Source: Methylobacterium sp. J-088
Lineage (GTDB): Bacteria; Pseudomonadota; Alphaproteobacteria; Rhizobiales; Beijerinckiaceae
Length of the DNA stretch: 64,000 bases
Assembly: GCF_022829295.1 (NCBI RefSeq)
Contig: NZ_JAKSYH010000057.1
Location: 62,001 to 126,000, forward strand
Direction of reading: 5' to 3'
In this document: positions 1-8,722 of the stretch, piece after piece
Position numbering within the stretch: position 1 is the stretch's first letter
Layout of the letters: each line of letters opens with the position of its first letter
Notes under the pieces: model-generated
Database searches by the model: none
Seen by the model: only the letters and a program-made list of their open reading frames with translations
What the model was told of the DNA's origin: nothing
Position numbers and translations under genes: made by a program

Positions 1-335
1 ACGAAATCGACGATGGCCGGCCCGTCGATCACCGGGTTGGTGTCCGGCATGCAGACCAGGGTGGTCACGCCCCCCGCGGCAGCGGCGGCGCTCGCCGAGG
101 CCAGGGTCTCGCGATGCTCGGCCCCGGGTTCGCCCACGAAGGCGCGCATGTCGATAAGGCCGGGTGTCAGGACTCGGCCGGCGCAGTCGATGCGCTTTGC
201 GCAGTCCGGCGTGCCCGGAGCTGCGCCGCCGACGATGTCGGCGATCCGGCCGTCCCGCACCAGGACCGCACCGGGGGTCTTCCGTCCCGTCGCCGGGTCG
301 AGGAGGTTGGCGTTCGCCAGAAGGTAGCTGCTCAC
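1..335 (-). CDS. Dihydroorotase-like amidohydrolase, likely non-catalytic (partial)
   Basis: The gene runs off the window start, so only about the first 111 residues are visible. It reads from a GTG at 335 that overlaps the hisF stop codon in GTGA. The N-terminus is typical of dihydroorotase/PyrC (PGLIDM..., [28 protein letters not shown]). The usual metal-binding and substrate segment D-x-H-x-H-L-R-E-P-G is replaced here by [10 protein letters not shown], so both zinc-ligand histidines and the substrate arginine are absent. Such pseudo-dihydroorotases (PyrC') are known as structural partners of aspartate carbamoyltransferase. That role is inferred here, because pyrB is not in the window. Confidence 0.8.
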   Translation of the reverse strand, partial: MSSYLLANANLLDPATGRKTPGAVLVRDGRIADIVGGAAPGTPDCAKRIDCAGRVLTPGLIDMRAFVGEPGAEHRETLASASAAAAAGGVTTLVCMPDTNPVIDGPAIVDF

Positions 336-1135
336 AGGGGCGTCCTCGCGGATGAGGCCGGACCATCGAGACGCATGGCAAGGCCGGCCGCCGCCATATG
401 GGCCTTGGCCTCGGCGACGCTCGCCTGTCCGAAATGGAAGATGGAGGCCGCCAGCACCGCGCTCGCCCCGCCCTCGGCCACGCCGGCCACGAGATCGTCG
501 AGGCCGCCGACGCCGCCGGAGGCGATGACCGGCACAGAGACCGCGTCGCTGATCGCCCGTGTGAGGGCGAGATCGTAGCCGGAGCGTGTCCCGTCCTTGT
601 CCATGGAGGTGACCAGCAATTCACCCGCGCCCTTCCCGGCGACCAATCGGGCGAAGGCGACGGCATCGATCCCCGTCGGATCGCGGCCGCCATGGGTAAA
701 GATTTCCCAGGACGCGGGCGCCCCGGGCGGCGAGACGCGCTTGGCGTCGATCGCCACCACGATGCACTGGGCGCCGAACTTCTCCGCCGCGCGGGCGACG
801 AGGTCCGGATCCTTCACGGCCGCGGTGTTGATCGCGACCTTGTCGGCCCCGGCGAGCAGGAGCGCACGAACATCCTCGACGGTGCGCACCCCGCCACCCA
901 CGGTCAGCGGCATGAAGCAGGCCTCTGCGGTTCGGCTGACGATGCCGAGCAGCGTGCCGCGGGCTTCGCGGCTCGCGGTGATGTCGAGGAAGCACAGCTC
1001 GTCGGCGCCGGCCGCGTCGTAGACCTTGGCGGCCTCGACCGGGTCGCCGGCATCGCGCAGGCCCTCAAAGCGCACGCCCTTCACGACGCGCCCGTCCTTC
1101 ACATCGAGGCAGGGGATGATGCGGGTCTTGAGCAA
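332..1135 (-). CDS. hisF: Imidazole glycerol phosphate synthase cyclase subunit HisF
   Basis: HisF (267 aa) is a TIM-barrel cyclase of histidine biosynthesis. With ammonia from HisH it converts PRFAR into imidazole glycerol phosphate and AICAR. The two catalytic aspartates are visible: Asp11 in [13 protein letters not shown] and Asp130 in VVAIDAKR. Length is close to the family norm of about 255-260 aa. It is the last his gene of the minus-strand cluster, and its TGA overlaps the GTG of the dihydroorotase-like gene, implying translational coupling. A DUF29 gene separates it from hisA, which is unusual for this operon. Confidence 0.97.
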   Translation of the reverse strand: MLKTRIIPCLDVKDGRVVKGVRFEGLRDAGDPVEAAKVYDAAGADELCFLDITASREARGTLLGIVSRTAEACFMPLTVGGGVRTVEDVRALLLAGADKVAINTAAVKDPDLVARAAEKFGAQCIVVAIDAKRVSPPGAPASWEIFTHGGRDPTGIDAVAFARLVAGKGAGELLVTSMDKDGTRSGYDLALTRAISDAVSVPVIASGGVGGLDDLVAGVAEGGASAVLAASIFHFGQASVAEAKAHMAAAGLAMRLDGPASSARTPL

Positions 1136-1155
1136 AAGGGGCTCGTCCGTTCGCT

Positions 1156-1626
1156 TCAGGATTCGGGATCGATCGCAAAGGGGCGATCCGTGATGTCCTG
1201 ATAGGTGTAAGGGCAGGTCTCTGGGAAGCTCCCGACCGCGAGCCCCATCTCCTGCGCCGCCGCGAGGCGCGCGAGGCGATAAGCCTTGCCGATTGCTTCG
1301 ACGAGGCGGCTCTTCAACCCAGGGCTATCGTCTAACTCGTCCGCGATATGGATGCGATGCGTCGCAACCGAGATCAACCAGCTTCGTGTCCGTTTGGAAG
1401 GCTGATGATCGACCTTCAGCATATGCAGCAGCACCACGCGCAAGGCGCTCACCAAGCTGGCGAACTGGCTCCTGCCCAAGCTCTCGATCTCCTCGGCAAG
1501 ATTTTCGCGGTCGAACTCTGAGACATCCCCGGCCCGCAAACGCGCGCCCTGCTCCTGGGTCCAGGTGTAGAAATCGTCCGCGTAGGCCGTTCCGGCCGGC
1601 GCGGGCCAGGTCTTCAATGCAGTCAT
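1156..1626 (-). CDS. DUF29 domain-containing protein
   Basis: A protein of about 156 aa matching DUF29 throughout: [19 protein letters not shown], then [14 protein letters not shown], a VVLLHMLK stretch and a QPSKRTRSW segment. DUF29 proteins are small helical proteins of unknown function, common in cyanobacteria and alphaproteobacteria and often near mobile DNA. The ATG at 1626 is chosen because the longer in-frame start at 1734 would run back into hisA. This leaves 40 bp to the hisA stop and 20 bp to the hisF start. It sits inside the his operon, so it is probably co-transcribed with it; no histidine-related role is known. Confidence 0.85.
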   Translation of the reverse strand: MTALKTWPAPAGTAYADDFYTWTQEQGARLRAGDVSEFDRENLAEEIESLGRSQFASLVSALRVVLLHMLKVDHQPSKRTRSWLISVATHRIHIADELDDSPGLKSRLVEAIGKAYRLARLAAAQEMGLAVGSFPETCPYTYQDITDRPFAIDPES

Positions 1627-1666
1627 CGAAGCCTCCGGTATCGGCGCCCTCGCTGTGCTTCCTCTA

Positions 1667-2410
1667 TCACGAAGCCGGACCGCGTGCCGCAGCGATCGCC
1701 GCCAGCGCCGCTTGCGGATCGATCCGCCCGTCATAGAGCGCCCGCCCCGTGATGGCGCCGGCGATCAGCGCGCAATCCGGCTGGAGAAGGCGATGCACGT
1801 CGTCGATCGACGCGAGGCCGCCGGAGGCGATCACCGGGATGCGCACGGCCTGCGCCAGCGCCAGGGTCATCTCGACGTTGAGGCCCTTCAGGATCCCGTC
1901 CCGGGCGATGTCCGTGTAGATGAGCGCCGCGACGCCCGCGTCTTCGAAGCGGCGGCCGAGTTCTTCGGCGGTCATGCTGGAGGTCTGCGCCCAGCCCTCG
2001 ACGGCGACGCGCCCGTCCTTGGCATCAATGCCGACCGCGATCTTCCCCGGATGTTGGCGGGCGGCCTCACGGACGAATTCAGGATCGCGCACCGCCGCGG
2101 TGCCGATGATCACCCGCGACACGCCCTTGGCGAGCCAGCCCTCCAGAGTCTTCATCTCGCGGATGCCGCCGCCGAGCTGCACCGGGATGGTGACGCGTTC
2201 CAGAATCGCGTCCACCGCCGCCGCGTTGCGCGGAGCGCCCGCGAATGCCCCGTCGAGATCGACCACGTGGAGCCAGGGAAAGCCCTGCCCTTCGAAGATC
2301 GCGGCCTGCGCAGCTGGATCGTCGCCGAACACCTTGGCCTGGGCCATGTCGCCCTGGATGAGGCGGACGCAGCGTCCCTCTTTGAGGTCGATCGCCGGGT
2401 AGAGGATCAC
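1667..2410 (-). CDS. hisA: ProFAR isomerase HisA
   Basis: HisA (247 aa) is the TIM-barrel isomerase that opens the ribose ring of ProFAR to give PRFAR in histidine biosynthesis. The family signature [14 protein letters not shown] carries catalytic Asp8, and the second catalytic aspartate is Asp129 in [16 protein letters not shown]. Phosphate-binding glycines (QLGGGIR, ASGGLAS) are also present. Length is normal. It lies 37 bp downstream of hisH in the same minus-strand operon. Confidence 0.97.
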   Translation of the reverse strand: MILYPAIDLKEGRCVRLIQGDMAQAKVFGDDPAAQAAIFEGQGFPWLHVVDLDGAFAGAPRNAAAVDAILERVTIPVQLGGGIREMKTLEGWLAKGVSRVIIGTAAVRDPEFVREAARQHPGKIAVGIDAKDGRVAVEGWAQTSSMTAEELGRRFEDAGVAALIYTDIARDGILKGLNVEMTLALAQAVRIPVIASGGLASIDDVHRLLQPDCALIAGAITGRALYDGRIDPQAALAAIAAARGPAS

Positions 2411-2447
2411 GGGTACATCTATCCTTGTTGCCGGGGCGGAGCCGCCG

Positions 2448-3107
2448 TCAGGGCCGCCAGTTCAAGAAATTCGCGATGAGCGCGAGGCCCAGCCGCTGGC
2501 TCTTCTCGGGGTGGAATTGCGTGCCGGCGACGTTGTTGCGGGCGACGAAGGCGGTGATCGGTCCGCCATAATCCGCGCGGGCAACCACGTCGTCGGGACT
2601 TTCGGGTGACAGCGCATAGCTGTGCACGAAATAGGCGTGCAGGCCGTCCTCGCCGGTGGGAATGCCGGCAAGCAGCGCGTGCTCGCGGGCCGGCTGCAGG
2701 GTGTTCCAGCCCATGTGGGGGACCTTCAACGCCGGATCCGACGGCCTGATCGGGCCAACATCGCCGGGGATCCAGCCGAGACCCGGCGTCGTGGTGTATT
2801 CCAGCCCGCGGGTCGCCAGGAGCTGCATCCCGACGCAGATGCCGAGGAACGGCCGCGCGTCCCGGTGAGCCACCTGAGTCATCGCTTCGACCATGCCGGG
2901 CACGGCGTCGAGCCCGCGGCGGCAATCGGCGTAAGCGCCCACGCCGGGCAGGACGACGCGATCGGCTGTGGCTACCACCTCCGGGTCCGCCGTCAGGCGG
3001 ATCCGTGCATCGCGCCCGGACTCACGGGCGGCACGCTCGAACGCCTTGGCGGCGGAGTGGAGGTTGCCCGATCCGTAATCGATGATCGCGACGGTCTCGG
3101 TACTCAT
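2448..3107 (-). CDS. hisH: Imidazole glycerol phosphate synthase glutaminase subunit HisH
   Basis: HisH (219 aa) is a class I glutamine amidotransferase that releases ammonia from glutamine and channels it to HisF. The catalytic triad is intact: Cys91 in FLGICVGMQ, and His199 and Glu201 in QFHPEKS. The N-terminal [11 protein letters not shown] motif is typical. It starts with ATG 19 bp after the DUF2628 gene and ends 37 bp before hisA, in the order seen in many Rhizobiales his operons. Confidence 0.97.
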   Translation of the reverse strand: MSTETVAIIDYGSGNLHSAAKAFERAARESGRDARIRLTADPEVVATADRVVLPGVGAYADCRRGLDAVPGMVEAMTQVAHRDARPFLGICVGMQLLATRGLEYTTTPGLGWIPGDVGPIRPSDPALKVPHMGWNTLQPAREHALLAGIPTGEDGLHAYFVHSYALSPESPDDVVARADYGGPITAFVARNNVAGTQFHPEKSQRLGLALIANFLNWRP

Positions 3108-3126
3108 GCGCGTGTCGTCCGCCGTA

Positions 3127-3612
3127 TCACCGGGCGCCCTCTTGAGCAGGGAACAGGCCGATCACGGGCTCGCCCCGGCGGCTCGGGCCGCTTGGGAAGG
3201 GGGCGCGCGCCACCGCCGGGCTTGCGCCCAGCCACCGATTGAGCGCGCGCGCTTCGGCGTCTTCGGACGTGGCGGCGATCAGGGCATCGCGCGCCGGCCA
3301 GCCCCGCCGGGCGAGGGTCCAGCGGCGCAGGCTCGACGCTTCGAGCCCGACCAGCCATCCGGCGAGCAGCGTGACGATCAGGCCGCCGCCGGTCGGCAGC
3401 CCGAGCAGGATCCCCCCGCCGGCGAGCGCGATCAGGCCGATCAGCACGATCAGCGCCGCGATCCACAGCCGGTGGTAGAGGAACCACAGCACCGTGAACG
3501 CAAAGGCGGACCACGAGAAGCCGTCCGGCACCAGAACGGCCCGATCGAGGCCAATCGATTCGCCCGGGCGCGCATCGGGGGGCAGGTGGAGCGTGTAGCT
3601 GCACATCCGCAT
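3127..3612 (-). CDS. DUF2628 membrane protein
   Basis: A small membrane protein of about 161 aa from the ATG at 3612 (a second ATG at 3606 also fits). It has the DUF2628 pattern: an N-terminal YTLHLPPDA strand, [25 protein letters not shown] leading into two hydrophobic spans, then a [17 protein letters not shown] segment. The function is unknown. Its place between hisB and hisH is conserved in many Rhizobiales, so co-expression with histidine genes is expected, although no biochemical link has been shown. Upstream in-frame methionines (to 3675) would add an arginine-rich leader and are rejected. Confidence 0.85.
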   Translation of the reverse strand: MRMCSYTLHLPPDARPGESIGLDRAVLVPDGFSWSAFAFTVLWFLYHRLWIAALIVLIGLIALAGGGILLGLPTGGGLIVTLLAGWLVGLEASSLRRWTLARRGWPARDALIAATSEDAEARALNRWLGASPAVARAPFPSGPSRRGEPVIGLFPAQEGAR

Positions 3613-3681
3613 CGCGGGACTCCGACAACGGCGCTCTCGAACCGCCATCGAGGCGGCCGGGAAGCGCGACGACAAGATGCT

Positions 3682-4269
3682 CTACAGGGAGCCCTTCGTG
3701 GAGGGAACGCGCCCCTCCTCCCGCGGATCGATCGCCACCGCCTTCCGCAAGGCTCGAGCCAGCCCCTTGAAGCAACTCTCCGCGATGTGGTGGGCGTTGT
3801 CGCCGTACAGCGTCTCAACGTGAAGGGTCAGGCCGGCATTCATCGCGAAGGCCTGGAACCATTCGCGCACCAGTTCGGTGTCGAACTGCCCAATCTTCTC
3901 GACCTTGAAGGCGGTGCGGAACACCAGGAACGGGCGACCCGAAATGTCGACGCAAACGCGGGTCAGCGCCTCGTCCATGGGCAGGTGGATGTCGGCATAG
4001 CGCGTCACCCCACGCTTGTCCCCGAGCGCCTTCGAGAAGGCCTGACCGAGCGCGATGCCGCAATCCTCGGCGGAATGGTGCTGATCGATGTGCAGGTCGC
4101 CGTCCACCTTCACGTCGAGGTCGAACAGGGCGTGCCGCGCCAGCAGATCGAGCATGTGGTCGAGGAAGCCGATCCCGGTGGCGATCGTCGATCGGCCGGT
4201 CCCATCGAGGGCGACGGTGACCGCGATGTCGGTCTCCGCGGTCTTCCGGGTGATGGTGGCGCTACGCAT
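3682..4269 (-). CDS. hisB: Imidazoleglycerol-phosphate dehydratase HisB
   Basis: HisB (195 aa) is the manganese-dependent dehydratase making imidazole acetol phosphate. It is the monofunctional form without a phosphatase domain. The metal-binding histidine clusters are visible: FLDHML near residue 37, DQHHSAED near 65, and the DNAHHIAES motif near 165. It is the first his gene of the cluster, 69 bp before the DUF2628 gene. A perfect GC stem-loop at 4292-4309 separates it from mtnP. Confidence 0.97.
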   Translation of the reverse strand: MRSATITRKTAETDIAVTVALDGTGRSTIATGIGFLDHMLDLLARHALFDLDVKVDGDLHIDQHHSAEDCGIALGQAFSKALGDKRGVTRYADIHLPMDEALTRVCVDISGRPFLVFRTAFKVEKIGQFDTELVREWFQAFAMNAGLTLHVETLYGDNAHHIAESCFKGLARALRKAVAIDPREEGRVPSTKGSL

Positions 4270-4291
4270 TTGTCTTCGTATTTCGCGTCCA

Positions 4292-4309
4292 GGGCGGCCG
4301 TTGCCGCCC
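4292..4309. terminator. GC stem-loop between mtnP and hisB
   Basis: The sequence GGGCGGC-CGTT-GCCGCCC is a perfect 7-bp stem with a 4-nt loop, lying between the mtnP stop and the hisB start. No U-run follows on either strand, so it may be an attenuating or mRNA-stabilising hairpin rather than a strong intrinsic terminator. Confidence 0.4.
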
Positions 4310-4353
4310 GCGCCTTCTAGAGGGAGTCCCGCTGAAATGGAAAGGGCCGCTGC

Positions 4354-5229
4354 CTATCCATTCAGCACCCGCCCTGCGACGGCGTCGAGTTTGGCGAGCA
4401 GCGCGGGGTCGCGGACGGCCGGCGCCGTCATGATCGCCCCGTCCAGTGCCCGGTGCGAGCCCGCCGGACAGGGCTCGCGTTCGGCCGGGAAATCGCGCGC
4501 CAGCCGGGCGACGAGCCGCGCTGCCTTATCGGCGTTGGCGCGCGCCACCGCCACCACGGCGGCCACGTCCACGGCGTCGTGGCCGGGGTGCCAGCAATCG
4601 AAATCGGTCACCATGGCGATCGTCGCGTAGGTGATCTCGGCCTCGCGGGCGAGCTTGGCTTCGGGCATGTTGGTCATGCCGATCACGTCGAAGCCCTGCG
4701 CCTTGTAGGCCCGGGATTCGGCGAGCGAGGAGAATTGCGGCCCGTCCATGCAGACGTAGGTACCGCCGCGATGGACGGCGATCTCCTCTGTTTTGGCGGC
4801 TGACGCAATGCGTGACTGGAGGCTGGGCCCGACCGGATGGGCCAGCGAGACGTGGGCGACGCAGCCGTCGCCGAAGAACGAGCTGGCACGGCCATGGGTG
4901 CGGTCGACGAACTGATCGACCAGCACGAACAGGCCCGGCGGCAGCTCCTCGCGGAACGAGCCGCAGGCGGAAAGCGAGACGAGATCGGTGACCCCGGCGC
5001 GCTTCATCGCGTCGATGTTGGCGCGGTAGTTGATCCCGGCGGGCGAGAAGCGATGGCCGCGGCCGTGGCGGGCCAGGAACACGATCTTGGTGTCGCCGAT
5101 CCGCCCAATGCGCAGCGCGTCCGAAGGCTCGCCCCAGGGGGAGGCCACACGTTCCTCGCGGACATCTTCGAGCCCAGGCAGGTCGTAGACGCCGGAGCCG
5201 CCCATAACCCCGAGTACCGCTGCCGTCAT
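4354..5229 (-). CDS. mtnP: S-methyl-5'-thioadenosine phosphorylase
   Basis: A 291-aa nucleoside phosphorylase of the PNP/MTAP family. It cleaves 5'-methylthioadenosine with phosphate to adenine and methylthioribose-1-phosphate in the methionine salvage pathway. The N-terminal GVMGGSGVYDLPGL, the phosphate-binding FLARHGRGHRFSP and the purine-site motif VCMDGPQFSSLAESRAYK with IGMTNMPEAKLAREAEI match MTAP rather than PNP. It lies upstream of hisB on the same strand, but the 84-bp gap with a hairpin suggests separate regulation. Confidence 0.95.
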   Translation of the reverse strand: MTAAVLGVMGGSGVYDLPGLEDVREERVASPWGEPSDALRIGRIGDTKIVFLARHGRGHRFSPAGINYRANIDAMKRAGVTDLVSLSACGSFREELPPGLFVLVDQFVDRTHGRASSFFGDGCVAHVSLAHPVGPSLQSRIASAAKTEEIAVHRGGTYVCMDGPQFSSLAESRAYKAQGFDVIGMTNMPEAKLAREAEITYATIAMVTDFDCWHPGHDAVDVAAVVAVARANADKAARLVARLARDFPAEREPCPAGSHRALDGAIMTAPAVRDPALLAKLDAVAGRVLNG

Positions 5230-5369
5230 GCCTAAATCCCTGTCATGGCGCGGCGCATCGACGAACCGCTCGTCTCAACCACCACCTCATTCTGAGGCGC
5301 CGGAGCGGACAGGCGTCGTCGAAGGGCCGGTCATCGCGGTGGCCGAGCGGTAGCATGGAGCCCCGGCCC

Positions 5370-5400
5370 AAAAAAGATGGGCCCCCACAAGGGAGGCCCA
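5370..5400 (-). terminator. Rho-independent terminator after petC
   Basis: Read on the minus strand, a 9-bp stem (TGGGCCTCC pairing with GGGGGCCCA, one G-T pair) with a 5-nt loop is followed by TCTTTTTT. It lies 28 bp past the petC stop and ends the bc1 operon. This is the cleanest intrinsic terminator in the window. Confidence 0.88.
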
Positions 5401-5427
5401 CCGGTATCATCGATCAGGTGCGTCGGC

Positions 5428-6339
5428 TCAATACGCCTTGTGCAGCTCCGGCTGGAGGCCGTGGACCTCGCCGCCGACATCAGCCCAGATCTTTTTCTTC
5501 ACGTAGTAGAGCAGCCCCGACAGGATGATCAGGAACAGGATCACCCGGAAGCCCAGGGCCTTGCGGTCCATCATGTGGGGCTCGGCCGACCACATCAGGA
5601 AGGCCGCGACGTCCTTGCCGTACTGATCGACGGTCTCGGGCGCCACCGGCTGGCCCTTGTCGTCCTTCGGGTAGGTGACCTGCCCGTCGGTAATGGGCGG
5701 CGGCATCGCGATGATGTGGCCGGGATAGTACTTGTTGTAGTGGCCGCCGTCCGGAACCGTGAAATCCTTCGGCGCTTCTTCGTAGCCGTTGAGCAGCGCG
5801 TGGATGTAGTCGGGGCCCTGCTCCGAGTAGCCGATCAGCGGCAGCCAGTCGGTGAGGAAGTAGAGCGAGCCGCGGGAGAAGGTCCGCGCCTTGGCGATCA
5901 CCGAAAAGTCCGGGGGCGCTTTGCCACCGTTTGCCGCCGCCGCGGCCTGATCGTTCGGGAAGGGCGGCGGGAACGTGTCGGCCGGGCGACCGGGGCGGTC
6001 GAACATGTCGCCGGCATCGTTCGGCCCGTCCTTGACCTGATAGGTCGCGGCGAGCGCCTGGACCTGGCCGGCGGTGAAGTCGGGTCCGCCCTCCTGCGCA
6101 AGGTTCCTGAAGGAAACCAGCTTCATCGAATGGCAGGCCGAGCAGACTTCCTTGTAGACTTGGAAGCCGCGCTGCAGCTGCGCGGCGTCGAAGCGGCCGA
6201 ACGTGCCGGCGAAGCTCCATTTCACGCGGGCCGGGATCGGGCCGCCATGGCCTTCCTCGGCGGAGGACGGCACGGCGCCGATCAGGAAGGCCGCAAGGGC
6301 GGCCGCGGCGGTCATCGGGAGGACGCGGGTCATGTTCAT
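5428..6339 (-). CDS. petC: Cytochrome c1 of the bc1 complex
   Basis: A 303-aa cytochrome c1, the c-type heme subunit of ubiquinol-cytochrome c reductase. It passes electrons from the Rieske protein to soluble cytochrome c in the periplasm. The N-terminal signal peptide ends near residue 27 (VPSSA-EEG). The heme-binding CSACH motif is at residues 66-70. A single C-terminal transmembrane anchor (FRVILFLIILSGLLYYVKKK) precedes the end. The TGA is followed by an intrinsic terminator. It is third in petABC, 18 bp after cytochrome b. Confidence 0.97.
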   Translation of the reverse strand: MNMTRVLPMTAAAALAAFLIGAVPSSAEEGHGGPIPARVKWSFAGTFGRFDAAQLQRGFQVYKEVCSACHSMKLVSFRNLAQEGGPDFTAGQVQALAATYQVKDGPNDAGDMFDRPGRPADTFPPPFPNDQAAAAANGGKAPPDFSVIAKARTFSRGSLYFLTDWLPLIGYSEQGPDYIHALLNGYEEAPKDFTVPDGGHYNKYYPGHIIAMPPPITDGQVTYPKDDKGQPVAPETVDQYGKDVAAFLMWSAEPHMMDRKALGFRVILFLIILSGLLYYVKKKIWADVGGEVHGLQPELHKAY

Positions 6340-6357
6340 GGTCCTGTCGTCAGCCCG

Positions 6358-7644
6358 TCAGCCCTTGGTGGTCGGAGCGGCTGCGGCGCCTGCTGGCATG
6401 CCGGATCCGCTGACCTGCTTGCCCGGTCCGGTCACGCTCTCGAGGATCGAGCCCGGCAGTTTCTTCGGTGTCTCGAACAGGCCGCAGAGCGGCATGACGA
6501 TCAGAAAATGGGCGAAGTAGTAGGCCGTGCAGACCTGCGACGCGATCACGTAGCCGCCCTCCGGAGGCTGCGAGCCGAGCCAGCCGAGCAGGAGGGTCGT
6601 TCCGATGAACACCCAGAAGAACTGGCGGTAGATCGGCCGATAGTTGCACGAGCGGATGCGCGACGTGTCGAGCCAGGGCGCGAAAGCCAGGATGAGCACC
6701 GCCGAGAACATCAGGATGACGCCGCCGAGCTTGCTCGGGACTGCGCGCAGGATCGCGTAGAACGGCAGGAAGTACCATTCCGGCACGATGTGCGCGGGCG
6801 TCACGGCGGGGTTCGCCGGGATGTAGTTGTCGGCGTGGCCGAGGAAGTTCGGCTGGAAGAACAGGAACCACGCGAACAGGATCATGAACACGCAGGTCGC
6901 GAACACATCCTTGACCGTCGCGTAGGGGGTGAACGGCACCGTGTCCTTGCCCGATTTGATCGGGATCCCGGCCGGGTTGTTCTGACCAGTGACGTGCAGC
7001 GCCCAGACGTGGAGCACGACGACGCCGGCGATCATCCAGGGCAGGAGATAATGCAGCGAGAAGAAGCGGTTCACCGTCGGGTTGCCGACCGAGTAGCCGC
7101 CCCAGAGCAGGGTCTGGATCGTGTCGCCGACCACCGGGATCGCCGCCAGGATGTTGGTGATGACGGTGGCACCCCAGAAGCTCATCTGGCCCCAGGGCAG
7201 CGTGTAGCCCAGGAAGGCCGTGGCCATCATCAGCAGGTAGATGACGACGCCGAGGATGTAGAGCACCTCGCGGGGGGCCTTGTAGGACCCGTAATACAGC
7301 GCCCGGAACATGTGGACGTAGACCGCGACGAAGAACATCGACGCGCCGTTGGCGTGCGCGTAGCGCAGCAGCCACCCGTAGTTCACGTCGCGCATGATCT
7401 TCTCGACGGAGTTGAAGGCGCCCGTCGCGGAAGGCTCATAGTGCATCGCCAGCCAGACGCCGGTGATGATCTGGATCCCTAGGAAGGCGGCGAGAATCGC
7501 GCCGAAGGTCCAGAAGTAGTTGAGGTTCCGCGGAACCGGGTAGGCGATGAAGGACGAGTGCACCAGCCCGGCGATGGGCAGACGCGCCTCGAACCATTTG
7601 GCTACGCGGCTCTTCGGGACGTAGGTGCTGGCCGTACCGCTCAT
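6358..7644 (-). CDS. petB: Cytochrome b of the bc1 complex
   Basis: Cytochrome b (428 aa) is the membrane subunit that carries the two b hemes and the Qo and Qi sites. The heme-ligand histidines pair as His97/His198 and His111/His212, 14 residues apart on helices B and D. The Qo-site PEWY motif is at residues 288-291. The start ATG at 7644 lies 13 bp after the Rieske stop and is preceded by GAGGAGGAC. A longer in-frame extension to 7899 would overlap petA and is rejected. Confidence 0.97.
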   Translation of the reverse strand: MSGTASTYVPKSRVAKWFEARLPIAGLVHSSFIAYPVPRNLNYFWTFGAILAAFLGIQIITGVWLAMHYEPSATGAFNSVEKIMRDVNYGWLLRYAHANGASMFFVAVYVHMFRALYYGSYKAPREVLYILGVVIYLLMMATAFLGYTLPWGQMSFWGATVITNILAAIPVVGDTIQTLLWGGYSVGNPTVNRFFSLHYLLPWMIAGVVVLHVWALHVTGQNNPAGIPIKSGKDTVPFTPYATVKDVFATCVFMILFAWFLFFQPNFLGHADNYIPANPAVTPAHIVPEWYFLPFYAILRAVPSKLGGVILMFSAVLILAFAPWLDTSRIRSCNYRPIYRQFFWVFIGTTLLLGWLGSQPPEGGYVIASQVCTAYYFAHFLIVMPLCGLFETPKKLPGSILESVTGPGKQVSGSGMPAGAAAAPTTKG

Positions 7645-7657
7645 GCTTCCGTCCTCC

Positions 7658-8263
7658 TCAGGCCGCTTCCTTGCCGCCTTCGCCGATCCGGATCTTGGCA
7701 TCCGTCTGGAAGGCGTAGGGCGGGATGGGCAGGTTGATCGGCGCCGGTCCATGGCGCACGCGACCCACCGCGTCGAACTGCGAACCGTGGCAGGGGCAAG
7801 CCCAGCCCTCGAAATTACCCTGGTGGCCGATCGGCACGCAGCCGAGATGCGTGCAATTGCCGTACACGACCAACCATTGGTCGTGCCCGTTCTTGACACG
7901 GGTCGTGAAGGCGGCCGGGTCGATCATCGCCGAGAGCGGGACCGCCTTCATATCGGTCAATTCCTTCGCGGTCAGCTTGCGCACGAAGATCAGCTTGCCG
8001 CGCCAGAAGACGTTGACGATCTGCCCGTCCTGAATCGGCGTCAGGTCGACCTCGATCGGTGCGCCGGCCGCGATGGTGTCGGCGTCGGGCGCCATCGACG
8101 AGATCAGCGGCCAGACGACGGAGCCGGCCCCGACGGCGAGCGCGGCGCCCGTTGCCAGGAACAGGAAGTCGCGCCGGCTACCCTCCGGCCCGTGCGTGCC
8201 CTGCCCGTGTGTATCCTGCCCGTGGGCCACGGGCGCGGCGGCTGATGTGTTCGCCAAGTTCAT
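7658..8263 (-). CDS. petA: Rieske iron-sulfur protein of the bc1 complex
   Basis: The 201-aa ubiquinol-cytochrome c reductase iron-sulfur subunit. A twin-arginine type N-terminus ([17 protein letters not shown], residues 29-45) forms the uncleaved membrane anchor. The 2Fe-2S ligands are in CTHLGC (137-142) and CPCHG (156-160), with the disulfide cysteines Cys142 and Cys158. A His/Gly-rich leader of about 28 residues precedes the anchor and is somewhat long. It is the first gene of petABC. Confidence 0.97.
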   Translation of the reverse strand: MNLANTSAAAPVAHGQDTHGQGTHGPEGSRRDFLFLATGAALAVGAGSVVWPLISSMAPDADTIAAGAPIEVDLTPIQDGQIVNVFWRGKLIFVRKLTAKELTDMKAVPLSAMIDPAAFTTRVKNGHDQWLVVYGNCTHLGCVPIGHQGNFEGWACPCHGSQFDAVGRVRHGPAPINLPIPPYAFQTDAKIRIGEGGKEAA

Positions 8264-8722
8264 GAACTCCGTGCGTCGGCGTGAGGGCCGCAGGCGCCCT
8301 GCCCTGGTCTCCCGGCTGTAGCCAGGATCAAAGCATTATCGTTCTAATCGGGGCAATGAGACCGTCTGCCGCCCCTGAGTCAAGCGACGGTTTGCGGCGC
8401 AGCGATACGGATCGGACGTGTCTGTCCAGATATCGTGCCGATTGCCGGGAAGCGCCCGCCTCGGAGCCTGTCCGCGCTTGTCGGCCGTCCTGTGCGGTCG
8501 ACCCAGGCGACGGGGCGCTGTTCACATCCGGCGTCCGAACGCCGCCGGATCGGGTTCTCACGCGCGTACGCTCGGTGTGGCGTTCCCTCCGCCATCCCGG
8601 CTGCCACGAATGTCCCAAGCCGGGCGATACCTGATGGTGATGCGGACCCCCGGTTTGCATCGCATCGCGACCGACGGGGATATGAGCGGTGTCTCAAGAC
8701 GACGCTTGGATCGATTCCCGAA
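8264..8722. other. Intergenic region upstream of petA
   Basis: About 460 bp between the MATE gene stop and the petA start. The open frames here (for example 8328-8660 minus) have no recognisable domain or codon bias. The less GC-rich stretch near 8330-8350 is the likely petA promoter region, but no convincing -35/-10 pair with normal spacing was found. Confidence 0.4.

Noticed and set aside
5377..7482. 701-codon open frame on the plus strand opposite the bc1 operon
   Set aside because: It is rich in Arg, His and Asp with no domain and lies fully antisense to petC and petB, whose motifs are clear. It is a by-product of high GC content.
8328..8660. 110-codon minus-strand frame upstream of petA
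   Set aside because: Arginine/serine-rich with no domain or ribosome-binding site, likely a GC artefact.
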